A DNA stretch of 64,000 nucleotides from CADEEN01 sp963751775 (lineage in GTDB: Bacteria; Pseudomonadota; Gammaproteobacteria; Burkholderiales; Burkholderiaceae_C), in assembly GCA_963751775.1 (NCBI GenBank), contig CAVVVW010000027.1, positions 70,151 through 134,150 of the forward strand, given 5' to 3'. The notes beneath the pieces were generated by a model. The model was given only the letters and a program-made list of their open reading frames with translations, had not been told where the DNA came from and did no database searches. This document shows positions 39,767 through 47,649 of the stretch, one piece after another (position 1 is the first letter of the stretch; each line of letters starts with the position of its first letter). The position numbers were made by a program, and so were the translations under genes.

Positions 39767-41098
39767 ACCACTCGGCATCCACCCCATTGAAACCGATCCA
39801 GGTCGGCCTGCTGGGCATCGGCACCGTCGGCGCCGGCACGTTCCACGTGTTGTCCCGCAACCAGCAGGAAATCCGCCGCCGCGCCGGTCGCGGCATCCAG
39901 ATCAGCGACGGTCGCCGACCTCGACGTGGCGCGCGCCAAGGCGATCGTCGGCGACAGCGTCAAGGTGGTGGCCGACGCGCGGCTGGTGATCGCCGATCCG
40001 GCCATCGACATCGTCGTCGAGCTGATCGGCGGCACCGGTGTCGCGCGTACGCTGATTCTCGAAGCCATTCGCAACGGCAAGCATGTGGTCACCGCCAACA
40101 AGGCCCTGCTGGCCATCCACGGCAACGAGATCTTCGCTGCCGCGCGCGCGCGCGGCGTGATGGTCGCCTTCGAGGCCGCGGTGGCCGGTGGCATTCCGAT
40201 CATCAAGGCGCTGCGCGAGGGCCTGACGGCCAATCGCATCGAATGGGTCGTCGGCATCGTCAACGGCACGACCAACTTCATCCTTAGCGAGATGCGCGCC
40301 AAGGGCCTCGACTTCGACGTCGTGCTGAAAGAGGCCCAGCGCCTGGGCTATGCCGAGAGCAACCCGAGCTTCGACATCGAGGGCGTCGACGCCGCGCACA
40401 AGACCACGATCATGAGCGCGATCGCCTTCGGCGTGCCGGTGCAGTTCGACGCGGCCTATGTCGAGGGCATCACCAAGCTGCAGGCGGTGGACATCCGCTA
40501 TGCCGAGCAACTCGGCTACCGCATCAAGCTGCTGGGCATCACCAAGCGCCGCGAACACGGCATCGAATTGCGCGTGCACCCGACGCTGGTGCCGAGCAAG
40601 CGCCTGATCGCCAACGTCGAAGGTGCGATGAACGCGGTGATGGTGCAGGGCGATGCGGTCGGCACGACGCTGTACTACGGCAAGGGCGCCGGTGCCGAGC
40701 CGACCGCCAGCGCGGTGGTCGCCGACCTGGTCGACGTCACGCGCCTGGCCACTGCCGACCCCGATCATCGCGTGCCGCACCTGGCGTTCCAGCCCGACGC
40801 GATGGCCGACACACCGATCCTGCCGATCGACCAGGTGGTGACGGCCTATTACCTGCGCCTGGTCGTGGCCGACGAGGCGGGCGTGCTGTCGCGGATCACC
40901 ACCATCCTGGCCGAGCATGGCATTTCGATCGACGCCGTGCTGCAGCGCGAGTCGGCCGAAGGCGAGCGCCAGACCGACCTGATCATCCTGACGCACCACA
41001 CCGTCGAAGGCCGCATGCGCCAGGCGCTGGCGCAGATGCAGGCCCTGGCGACGGTGTTGGCGCCCATCGTCAGCATCCGCAAGGAAGAGCTGGCGTGA
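39763..41098 (+). CDS. hom: Homoserine dehydrogenase with ACT domain, one frame break
   Basis: Reduces aspartate semialdehyde to homoserine, the branch point to threonine and methionine. GTG 39763 starts MNHSASTPLKPIQVGLLGIGTVGAGTFHVL (NAD(P) loop GIGTVGAG). Next come VTANKALLAIHGNEIF, GGIPIIKALREGL, NGTTNFILSEM, FDIEGVDAAHKTTIMSAIAFG and a C-terminal ACT domain (VVADEAGVLSRITTILAEHGISIDAVLQ) expected to sense threonine. A +1 break near 39907 joins IQIS to TVADLDVARAKA. About 444 residues. No aspartokinase domain, so this is the monofunctional form. It is followed by a 188-base gap with hairpins before thrC. Confidence 0.93.
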
Positions 41099-41106
41099 CC
41101 GTGGCC

Positions 41107-41182
41107 CACCCCCGAAGCGGCTTCGCCGCTCCCCCCAGGGGGGCCGAGGTCCGCGGCTCCAAGCCGACCTGCGTCGGCTTGG
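41107..41182. repeat. Cluster of three GC-rich palindromes between hom and thrC
   Basis: In the 188-base hom-thrC gap three inverted repeats follow each other: AGCGGC-TTC-GCCGCT (41116-41130), CCCCCC-A-GGGGGG (41131-41143) and CCAAGCCGAC-CTGC-GTCGGCTTGG (41159-41182). None has a T tract, so they are not ordinary terminators. The form resembles short dispersed palindromic elements seen between genes in Burkholderiales (from memory, not checked). They could stabilise or attenuate the hom-thrC message. The rest of the gap (41183-41286) shows nothing I recognise. Confidence 0.6.
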
Positions 41183-41286
41183 ACGGGCCGAGGAATGGTC
41201 GCGTCTCGCGGCCATGCGGCCTGCAAGGCCCGCTGGCGGCCTGGCGGAGCCAGTTCCGCTGCGGCTGCTTGAACGCTGAGTCGTGT

Positions 41287-42777
41287 ATGCGATACCTCAG
41301 TACGCGTGGCGACCGCACCGAGCGCGCCTTCTGCGACATCCTGCTCGAAGGGCTGGCGCCTGACGGCGGGCTGTACCTGCCGACCCACTATCCGCGCATC
41401 GACGGTTCGACACTCAAGCGCTGGCGCGATCTGCCCTACGCCGACCTGGCCTTCGAGATCCTGTCGCTCTACATCGACGACATCCCGGCCGCCGACCTGC
41501 GCGCGCTGTGCCGCCAGACCTACACCGCGGAGCGGTTCGGCAGCGATGCGATCGTGCCGCTGAAGCACCTCGAACCGGGCGTCGCGTTGCAGGCGCTGTC
41601 CAACGGTCCGACGCTGGCCTTCAAGGACCTGGCGATGCAATTGCTCGGCGCGCTGTTCGAGTACGAACTCGCACGGCGCGGCCAGGTGCTCAACATTCTC
41701 GGTGCGACTTCCGGCGACACCGGCAGCGCGGCCGAACACGCGATGCGCGGCAAGCGCGGCATCAATGTCTTCATGCTCAGCCCGCACGGCCGCATGAGCC
41801 CGTTCCAGCAGGCGCAGATGTTCAGCCTGCAGGACGCCAACATCCACAACATCGCCATCGACGGTGTGTTCGACGACTGCCAGGACATCGTCAAGGCCGT
41901 CAGCAACGATCTGGCATTCAAGCGCACGCGGCACATCGGCAGCGTCAACTCGATCAACTGGGCGCGCCTGCTGGCGCAGGTCGTGTATTACTTCGCCGGC
42001 TACTTTCAGGCCACGTCCCAGGCCACCAAGCGCGGCGCCGCCTCGCTAAGCCCCGAGGGGGCGCTTTCACCGCGGGGCGGCCCAGCGGCGAAGGGCGTCG
42101 ACGCGCCGGTCGACTTCGCCGTGCCGTCGGGGAACTTCGGCAACATCTGCGCCGGCCACATCGCACGCATGATGGGCCTGCCGATCGGGCGCCTGATCTG
42201 CGCCACCAACGAGAACGACGTGCTCGACGAGTTCTTCCGCACGGGCAGCTACCGGCCGCGCGCCAGTGATCAGACGCACGAGACCTCGAGCCCGTCGATG
42301 GACATCAGCAAGGCCAGCAACTTCGAGCGCTTCGTGTTCGACCTGCTCGGCCACGATCAGGCTGCGGGTGCGCGCGTACGACAGCTCTTCGACCACGAAC
42401 TGCACGAGCGCGGCGCGTTCACGCTGACGCCGGCGGAGTTCGCTCGCATCGCCGAATTCGGTTTCATCTCCGGCAAGAGCATCCATGCCGACCGGCTGGC
42501 GACGATCCGCGATACTTGGCAGCGGTTTGGCATCGTCATCGACACGCACACGGCCGACGGCCTGAAGGTCGGTCGCGAACATCGCAGGCCGGGCCTGCCG
42601 CTGCTGGTGCTGGAAACCGCACTGCCGGCCAAGTTCGCGGCCACGATCCGCGAAGCGCTGGGCCGCGAGCCCGAGCGGCCGCCCGGGTTTGCCGGTATCG
42701 AGAGCCTGCCCAAGCGTTTCACGCTGCTGCCGGCCGACGCCGCGGCGGTCAAGTACTACATCGACAGCCATGTCTGA
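41287..42777 (+). CDS. thrC: Threonine synthase with an in-frame repeat insertion
   Basis: PLP enzyme converting O-phosphohomoserine to threonine. ATG 41287 gives MRYLSTRGDRTERAFCDILLEGLAPDGG. The PLP lysine lies in GPTLAFKDLAMQLLG, with ATSGDTGSAAEHAM for phosphate binding and VPSGNFGNICAGH downstream. 496 residues; about 25 of them (near residues 244-274) are an insertion between YFAGYFQAT and VDFAVPSGNFG, rich in Gly/Pro/Ala, which relatives known to me lack. It is probably a surface loop. The frame is intact, and moeA copy 2 starts inside the last codons (8-base overlap). Confidence 0.94.
   Translation: MRYLSTRGDRTERAFCDILLEGLAPDGGLYLPTHYPRIDGSTLKRWRDLPYADLAFEILSLYIDDIPAADLRALCRQTYTAERFGSDAIVPLKHLEPGVALQALSNGPTLAFKDLAMQLLGALFEYELARRGQVLNILGATSGDTGSAAEHAMRGKRGINVFMLSPHGRMSPFQQAQMFSLQDANIHNIAIDGVFDDCQDIVKAVSNDLAFKRTRHIGSVNSINWARLLAQVVYYFAGYFQATSQATKRGAASLSPEGALSPRGGPAAKGVDAPVDFAVPSGNFGNICAGHIARMMGLPIGRLICATNENDVLDEFFRTGSYRPRASDQTHETSSPSMDISKASNFERFVFDLLGHDQAAGARVRQLFDHELHERGAFTLTPAEFARIAEFGFISGKSIHADRLATIRDTWQRFGIVIDTHTADGLKVGREHRRPGLPLLVLETALPAKFAATIREALGREPERPPGFAGIESLPKRFTLLPADAAAVKYYIDSHV
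42017..42108. repeat. GC-rich repeat-like insertion inside thrC
   Basis: A stretch whose bases form stems such as GCCCC-GAG-GGGGC (42051-42063) and whose translation (SLSPEGALSPRGGPAAKG) is low in complexity and out of character with the flanking enzyme. Length is a multiple of three, so thrC stays open. It looks like a short palindromic element of the same general kind as the hom-thrC gap palindromes captured in coding sequence, although the two are not the same sequence. Borders are estimated from the protein. Confidence 0.5.
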
Positions 42778-44021
42778 GCCGCGGTCACCGATGTTGAGCC
42801 TGGACGAGGCCCTGGCGCGGCTCGTCGCCGGCGGCGCCGACGCACGCATTGCCGAGGTCGAGACGGTGTCGACCTTCGAAGCCCTTGGCCGCGTGCTGGC
42901 CGTCGATGTGGTTTCGACCGTCGACGTGCCGCCGGCCGACAACACCTCGATGGACGGCTATGCGCTGCGCGCGGCCGACGTGGTGCTTGGCGGGCAGGGT
43001 GCTGCCGGTCAGCCAACGCATCGCCGCCGGCGTCGTGGGCAGCCCTCTGGCCGACGGCAGCGCGGCGCGTGTGTTCACCGGCGCGCAAGTGCCAGCGGGC
43101 GCCGACGCCGTCGTGATGCAGGAGCAATGCGAAGCGCTCGACGGCGCGGTGCGCGTCAACGCATTGCCGCAGGTGGGGCAGTGGATCCGCCGTCGTGGCG
43201 AAGACGTGCGCAGCGGCGCCACGGTGCTGGTGCGCGGCGCCCGCCTCACGCCACAGGCACTCGGTCTGGCTGCCGGCGTCGGCGCCGCGACGTTGACACT
43301 CTGTCGGCGCCCACGCGTGGCGCTGTTTTCCACCGGCGACGAGTTGGTGATGCCTGGCGCCGTGGCGCCCGACAAGCTGCCACCGGGCGCGATCTACAAC
43401 TCGAACCGCTTCACGCTGCGCGGTCTGTTGCAGGCCGCTGGCTGCGTGGTCACCGACCTGGGCATCGTGCCCGACCGGCTCGACGCCACGCGCGCGGCCC
43501 TGCGCGGCGCGGCGGCCGGCCACGACTTGATCCTGAGTTCGGGTGGCGTTTCGGTCGGCGAGGAGGACCACATCCGACCGGCGGTGGCCGCCGAGGGTCG
43601 CGTCGAGTTGTGGCAGGTGGCGATCAAGCCGGGCAAGCCGCTGGCGTTCGGCGCGGTGCGCGGGCCCGGCGGCGGCGAGTCGCTGTTCATCGGCCTGCCG
43701 GGCAACCCGGTCTCGAGTTTCGTGACCTTTGTCGTTGCCGTGGCGCCCGTGCTGCGTGCGATGCAGGGCATGCCCGCCACGCTGCCCGCCGCTCTGCCGC
43801 TGCCGGCGCATTTCGCCTGGCCGCGGCCCGACCGGCGGCGGGAGTTCCTGCGCGTTCGACGCAATGCACGCGGAGGCCTCGATCTGTTTCCCAACCAGAG
43901 CTCGGGGGTGCTGACGTCTGCCGTCTGGGCCGATGGCCTGGTCGACAACCCTCCCGGGCACGCCATCGCGCACGGCGACGTGGTCGCCTTCTGGCCGTTC
44001 GATGCCCTGGTCGGCGCCTGA
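42770..44021 (+). CDS. moeA: Molybdopterin molybdenumtransferase MoeA (copy 2), one frame break
   Basis: Second MoeA, about 416 residues, starting MSEPRSPMLSLDEALARLV at ATG 42770 within the thrC end. Signatures: DNTSMDGYALRAADVV, FTGAQVPAGADAVVMQEQ, LFSTGDELVMPG, LSSGGVSVGEEDH and FIGLPGNPVSSFVTFVVAV. A +1 break near 43000 joins VVLGG to RVLPVSQRIAAG. It is followed by moaD after 4 bases and by moaE, so it belongs to a plus-strand Mo-cofactor set downstream of threonine genes. Key motifs are intact in both copies, so neither looks decayed. Confidence 0.9.
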
Positions 44022-44025
44022 GGCG

Positions 44026-44277
44026 ATGCAAGTCACCGTGCGCTACTTTGCCGCGTTGCGCGAGGCGCTGGGCAGCCAGGAAGCGGTGCAGGTGGCGGCC
44101 GGCACCACGCTGGGCGCGCTGCGCGACCAACTGATCGCGAGCGATCCGCGCCACGCCGATGCGCTGCGCCGCGGCCGCGCCTTGCGCTGTGCCGTCAACC
44201 AGGCGCTGGCCGACGAGGCGGTCCTGCTCGCGGACGGTGCCGAGGTGGCATTCTTCCCGCCGGTGACAGGGGGCTGA
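44026..44277 (+). CDS. moaD: Molybdopterin synthase sulfur carrier subunit
   Basis: Ubiquitin-like sulfur carrier of 83 residues, MQVTVRYFAALREALGSQE, ending in the essential Gly-Gly (FFPPVTGG) whose C-terminal thiocarboxylate donates sulfur to cyclic pyranopterin. The ATG follows the moeA stop by 4 bases, and moaE begins 2 bases after this stop. The frame is intact. Confidence 0.95.
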   Translation: MQVTVRYFAALREALGSQEAVQVAAGTTLGALRDQLIASDPRHADALRRGRALRCAVNQALADEAVLLADGAEVAFFPPVTGG

Positions 44278-44279
44278 CC

Positions 44280-44762
44280 ATGCGTGTTCGCATCCAGCAA
44301 GAAGACTTCGACGCCAGCCGGGAGATCGCGGCGCTGCGCGGCGGCGACGGCGCCGTCGGCGCGGTCGTCAGCTTCATCGGCACGGTGCGCGACCGCAGCG
44401 TGGGCGGCGGGCCGGTCGACACCGCGCGCCTGGAACTCGAGCATTACCCGGGCATGACCGAGCGTGCGATCGAGGCCATGATCGCCGCCGCGCACGAGCG
44501 CTTCCCGATCACCGCCGCGCGCGTGATTCACCGTGTCGGCGTGCTGCAACCGCAGGATCAGATCGTGCTCGTGGTGGTGAGTTCGTCGCACCGCGGCGAT
44601 GCCTTCGCCGCCTGCGAGTTCCTGATCGATTACCTGAAGACCGAGGCCCCGTTCTGGAAGAAGGAGTACCGCCCGGACGGCACGGCCGAGTGGGTCGACG
44701 CGCGCGTCACCGACGATGCCGCGCTCGAGCGCTGGGGTTTGAAGAGCGGCAACGCAAGATGA
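44280..44762 (+). CDS. moaE: Molybdopterin synthase catalytic subunit
   Basis: 160-residue partner of MoaD that inserts two sulfurs into cyclic pyranopterin monophosphate. Conserved AVVSFIGTVRDRSVGG, LELEHYPGMTERAI, RVGVLQPQDQIVLVVVSSSHR and the active-site lysines of APFWKKEY. ATG 44280; the stop overlaps the crcB ATG (ATGA). With moaD and moeA it makes a three-gene Mo-cofactor block; moaC is not in this window. The frame is intact. Confidence 0.95.
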   Translation: MRVRIQQEDFDASREIAALRGGDGAVGAVVSFIGTVRDRSVGGGPVDTARLELEHYPGMTERAIEAMIAAAHERFPITAARVIHRVGVLQPQDQIVLVVVSSSHRGDAFAACEFLIDYLKTEAPFWKKEYRPDGTAEWVDARVTDDAALERWGLKSGNAR

Positions 44763-45157
44763 CCGGCGCCGCACCGATCGCGCCCGCGCTGCTCGCTGTG
44801 TTCGTCGGTGCCGGCTTTGGCGCCTGCTTGCGATTCGCGCTCGGCGAAGCCTTGAACCGCTTGCTGCCGCAGTTGCCGTTGGGCACGCTGGCGGCGAATC
44901 TCATCGGCGGCTACCTGGTCGGGGTGGCGATTGCCTTCTTTGCCTGGCGCACCGACGTGTCGCTGCTTTGGCGCCTGGCGCTGATCACCGGATTTCTCGG
45001 TGGGCTGACCACCTTTTCCACGTTCTCGGCCGAGGTGGTCAATGCATTCGGCCGCGGCGAGCCCGGCTGGGCGGTCGGCACGGCGGTGGCGCACCTCGCC
45101 GGCTCGCTGCTGTTGACCGTGCTCGGCATTGCCACGGTCAGGGTCTTCACCCCCTGA
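44759..45157 (+). CDS. crcB: Fluoride channel Fluc/CrcB
   Basis: Small inner-membrane fluoride exporter of 132 residues with four hydrophobic segments. Conserved GAGFGACLRFALG, GTLAANLIGGYLVGV (channel Asn) and the TM3-break/Phe-box region GFLGGLTTFSTFSAEV are all present. ATG 44759 overlaps the moaE stop by 4 bases, so it is translated with the Mo-cofactor genes. No fluoride riboswitch precedes it, which fits an operon-internal position. It is a single-gene homodimer type, and the frame is intact. Confidence 0.93.
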   Translation: MTGAAPIAPALLAVFVGAGFGACLRFALGEALNRLLPQLPLGTLAANLIGGYLVGVAIAFFAWRTDVSLLWRLALITGFLGGLTTFSTFSAEVVNAFGRGEPGWAVGTAVAHLAGSLLLTVLGIATVRVFTP

Positions 45158-45215
45158 GCCGGGGCTGGGCGGTCACCGTCGTGCGCCCGGCTGCCGACCG
45201 TATAGTGCGTGCGCG

Positions 45216-45728
45216 ATGAAGAACGATGCACCGACCGGCACCGCCCAGACGCTGGATACTGACGCGGTGCGCGCGGCACTCGGAGGTTTTGCCACCGGTG
45301 TGACGATCGTCACCTGCCGCGATGCCGCAGGCCTGCCGGTGGGCCTGACCGTGAGTTCGTTCAACGCGCTGTCGCTGGAGCCGCCGCTGGTGTTGTGGTC
45401 GCTGCGGCTGGCCAGTCCGAACCTCGTGGCCTTCGACGCAGCAAGCCATTTTGCGGTCAACGTGCTGGCCGAATCGCAGGTCGAGCTGTCGCGCCGCTTT
45501 GCCTTGTCATTGCCGGACAAGTTCGCCGAAGGCCTGTGGCTGAACGGGACGCGCGACCTGCCGCTGCTGGCCGGCAGCGCGGCAACGTTCGAGTGCGCCC
45601 TCAGTTCGCAACAGACCAGCGGCGACCATCGGCTCTACATCGGCCGCGTGCTGGCCGTGCAGTCGCAGCCGGTGTCGCCGCTGCTGTACCACGCCGGGCG
45701 CTACCACCTGTTGGGAGAGATCCTGTGA
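45216..45728 (+). CDS. Flavin reductase family protein (FMN-binding split barrel)
   Basis: 170-residue NAD(P)H:flavin reductase of the HpaC/RutF type, which supplies reduced flavin to a partner monooxygenase. Starts MKNDAPTGTAQTLDTDAVRAAL at ATG 45216; family residues GGFATGVTIVTCRD, SSFNALSLEPPLVLWSL (flavin contacts) and HFAVNVLAESQ are clear. Its stop overlaps the start of the NicX-like gene (TGATG). No monooxygenase of the HpaB type is nearby; the only flavoprotein in the cluster is the acyl-CoA-dehydrogenase-fold gene at 47650, making that the likely partner. The frame is intact. It follows crcB by 58 bases. Confidence 0.88.
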   Translation: MKNDAPTGTAQTLDTDAVRAALGGFATGVTIVTCRDAAGLPVGLTVSSFNALSLEPPLVLWSLRLASPNLVAFDAASHFAVNVLAESQVELSRRFALSLPDKFAEGLWLNGTRDLPLLAGSAATFECALSSQQTSGDHRLYIGRVLAVQSQPVSPLLYHAGRYHLLGEIL

Positions 45729-46759
45729 TGCCCGCACCCGTCGAAGGCCATTGGGTCGCGGCTTTCGTCGAGGTGCTGCAACGCTGCGGTGTACGCACGG
45801 GCGACAGCTGCGCGGTGCTGGCGGAGTCGCAATCGCGGCCGGTACTGCCGCAACTGGCGGTGCTTGCGCTCGAGCAGATCGGCGCACGGTACTTCAATCT
45901 GACGCTGCCGACGCCCGCGCCGTCGGCACCGGTGCCGGTGCGCTCGACGGGAGCCTCGGCAGCGCTGACCGGGCAGCCGGCCGTCGTGCAGGCGCTGGCA
46001 TGCTGCACGCTGGTCGTCGACTGCACGGTCGAAGGCTTGCAGCACGCCGCCGAGTTGGCGCAGATCCTGGCTGGCGGTGCGCGCGTGCTGGTGGTCAGCA
46101 ACGAGCACCCGGAGATTCTCGTGCGCTGCCTGCCGCAGGCCGAAGACGAGGGCCAGGTGCGCGATGCGATGCGCCGGCTCAAGGCGGCGCGCCGCATGCA
46201 TGTCAGCTCGGCAGCGGGCACCGACCTGAGCATCGACCTCGGCGGCGCACGCACCGGCGGCGTCTGGGGCTTCACCACCAAACCCGGCACACTGACGCAT
46301 TGGCCGGGTGGCCTGGTGCTGGCGTTCCCGGCTGCGGGTTGCGTCAACGGCACGCTGGTGCTGGACCGCGGCGACGTCAACCTGACATTCAAGCGCTATC
46401 TGCATGACGCCGTCCGTCTGGCGATTGCCGACGACCACGTGATCGAGGTGATCGGCGACTCGCCCGATGCCGAACTGATGCGTGGCCACCTGGACGCCTG
46501 GGGCACGCGCGAGGCTTATGCCGTGTCGCATGTCGGCTGGGGCTTGAACCGCCGCGCGCGCTGGGATGCGATGGCGTTCTACGACAAGAGCGATTTCAAC
46601 GGCACCGAATTGCGTGCCTTTGCCGGCAACTTCCTGTACTCGACCGGCGCCAACGAGGTTGCCGGGCGCCACACGCTGGCGCACTTCGACCTGCCGCTGC
46701 GCGCGTGCACGGTCGAACTCGATGGCGTCGCGGTGGTGCGGGGCGGGGTGCTGGTGTGA
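45728..46759 (+). CDS. NicX-like 2,5-dihydroxypyridine 5,6-dioxygenase homolog (M29-type fold)
   Basis: 343-residue protein that resembles NicX, the Fe(II) enzyme opening the ring of 2,5-dihydroxypyridine in nicotinate breakdown. NicX uses a His-X52-His-X-Asp iron site. Here the same residues occur as SHVGWGL ... LAHFDLPLR with 50 residues between the two histidines. Further shared stretches are RCLPQAEDEGQVRDAM, GTLVLDRGDVNLTFKRYL, WDAMAFYDKSDFNGTELRAF and GNFLYSTGANE. The N-terminal third is divergent (GHWVAAFVEVLQRCGVRTGDSCAVL). ATG 45728 is coupled to the flavin reductase stop. The fold is shared with M29 aminopeptidases, so automatic pipelines may call it a leucyl aminopeptidase. The exact substrate is unknown. 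Confidence 0.75.
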   Translation: MPAPVEGHWVAAFVEVLQRCGVRTGDSCAVLAESQSRPVLPQLAVLALEQIGARYFNLTLPTPAPSAPVPVRSTGASAALTGQPAVVQALACCTLVVDCTVEGLQHAAELAQILAGGARVLVVSNEHPEILVRCLPQAEDEGQVRDAMRRLKAARRMHVSSAAGTDLSIDLGGARTGGVWGFTTKPGTLTHWPGGLVLAFPAAGCVNGTLVLDRGDVNLTFKRYLHDAVRLAIADDHVIEVIGDSPDAELMRGHLDAWGTREAYAVSHVGWGLNRRARWDAMAFYDKSDFNGTELRAFAGNFLYSTGANEVAGRHTLAHFDLPLRACTVELDGVAVVRGGVLV

Positions 46760-46814
46760 CTGGCCCAACCGTCCGCACGATGAAACGCGCAGGCCGCAGC
46801 ATGAAGGGCAGCGA

Positions 46815-47629
46815 ATGACCGAAGTTGTTCTCGTGCGCGATGCACCGCTGGTCCACCTGCGCTGGGGCCGGGGCGAGCGTGTCGCCGTGTTGCTGCACGG
46901 TGTCGGTGGCGGTCGCGAAGCCTGGGGCGACTCGATCTCGGGCACCGGCAGCGCGCTGGCCCAGGCGGGCTACACGGCGATCGCGCCGGACCTGCCGGGC
47001 TACGGCGATTCGGTGTCCATCGACCCCTACGACATGGCCAGCCTGGCCGCCAGCGTGGTCGCGCTGATCGGTGCTCTGCAACCCAAACGCTGCGTGCTGA
47101 TCGGCCACAGCATGGGTGGCATGGTGGCGCTGGAGCTGATGGTCCTGGCAGCCGAGCGGGTACAGGCGCTCGTGCTCAGCGGCACGTCGTCCGCGTTCGG
47201 CAAGCCCGACGGCGCCTGGCAGGCCGAGTTCCTGGCCCAGCGCCTGGGCCCGCTCGACGCCGGCGCCGGCATGGCCTCGCTGGCGCCCGGTCTGGCGCTC
47301 GGCATGGCCTCGCCGACGGCGCCGCACGATGCGGTGGCGCGTGCGGCGGTGTTGATGTCGGCCGTGCCACAGGCCACTTACCGCAGCGCGCTGCGCGCGA
47401 TCGTGGGCTTCAATCGCCGCGAATTGCTCGGCAAGCTGCGCCTGCCCGTGCTGTGCCTGGCCGGACGAGGACGACCGCAACGCGCCGCCCGCGCTGATGC
47501 AGCAGATGGCCGTCGCGCATCGCCGGTGCCGAGTTTCACTGCATGCCCGGCGTCGGCCACCTCGCCAACATGGAGGCGCCGGCGCTGTACAACCAGGCGC
47601 TGATCGACTTTCTGCGGCGCCGTTTCTGA
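46815..47629 (+). CDS. Alpha/beta hydrolase, two frame breaks
   Basis: About 270 residues starting MTEVVLVRDAPLVHLRWGRG. Canonical hydrolase triad: nucleophile in LIGHSMGGMVALE (near 47105), acid in DEDDRNAPP (near 47468) and histidine in GVGHLANMEAP (near 47550). Oxyanion region LLHGVGGGREAWG. Breaks near 47467 and 47515, both +1; the corrected C-terminus is ALIDFLRRRF with TGA at 47627-47629. Directly after the NicX-like gene, it takes the place that the NicD deformylase has in nicotinate clusters, so hydrolysis of the ring-opened product is a reasonable guess. Confidence 0.83.
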
Positions 47630-47649
47630 TCACCGAAGCAAGGTCCGCC

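Noticed and set aside
41095..41286. N-terminal extension of threonine synthase from 41095
   Set aside because: It would translate the palindromic repeats. The family N-terminus MRYLSTRG begins at ATG 41287.
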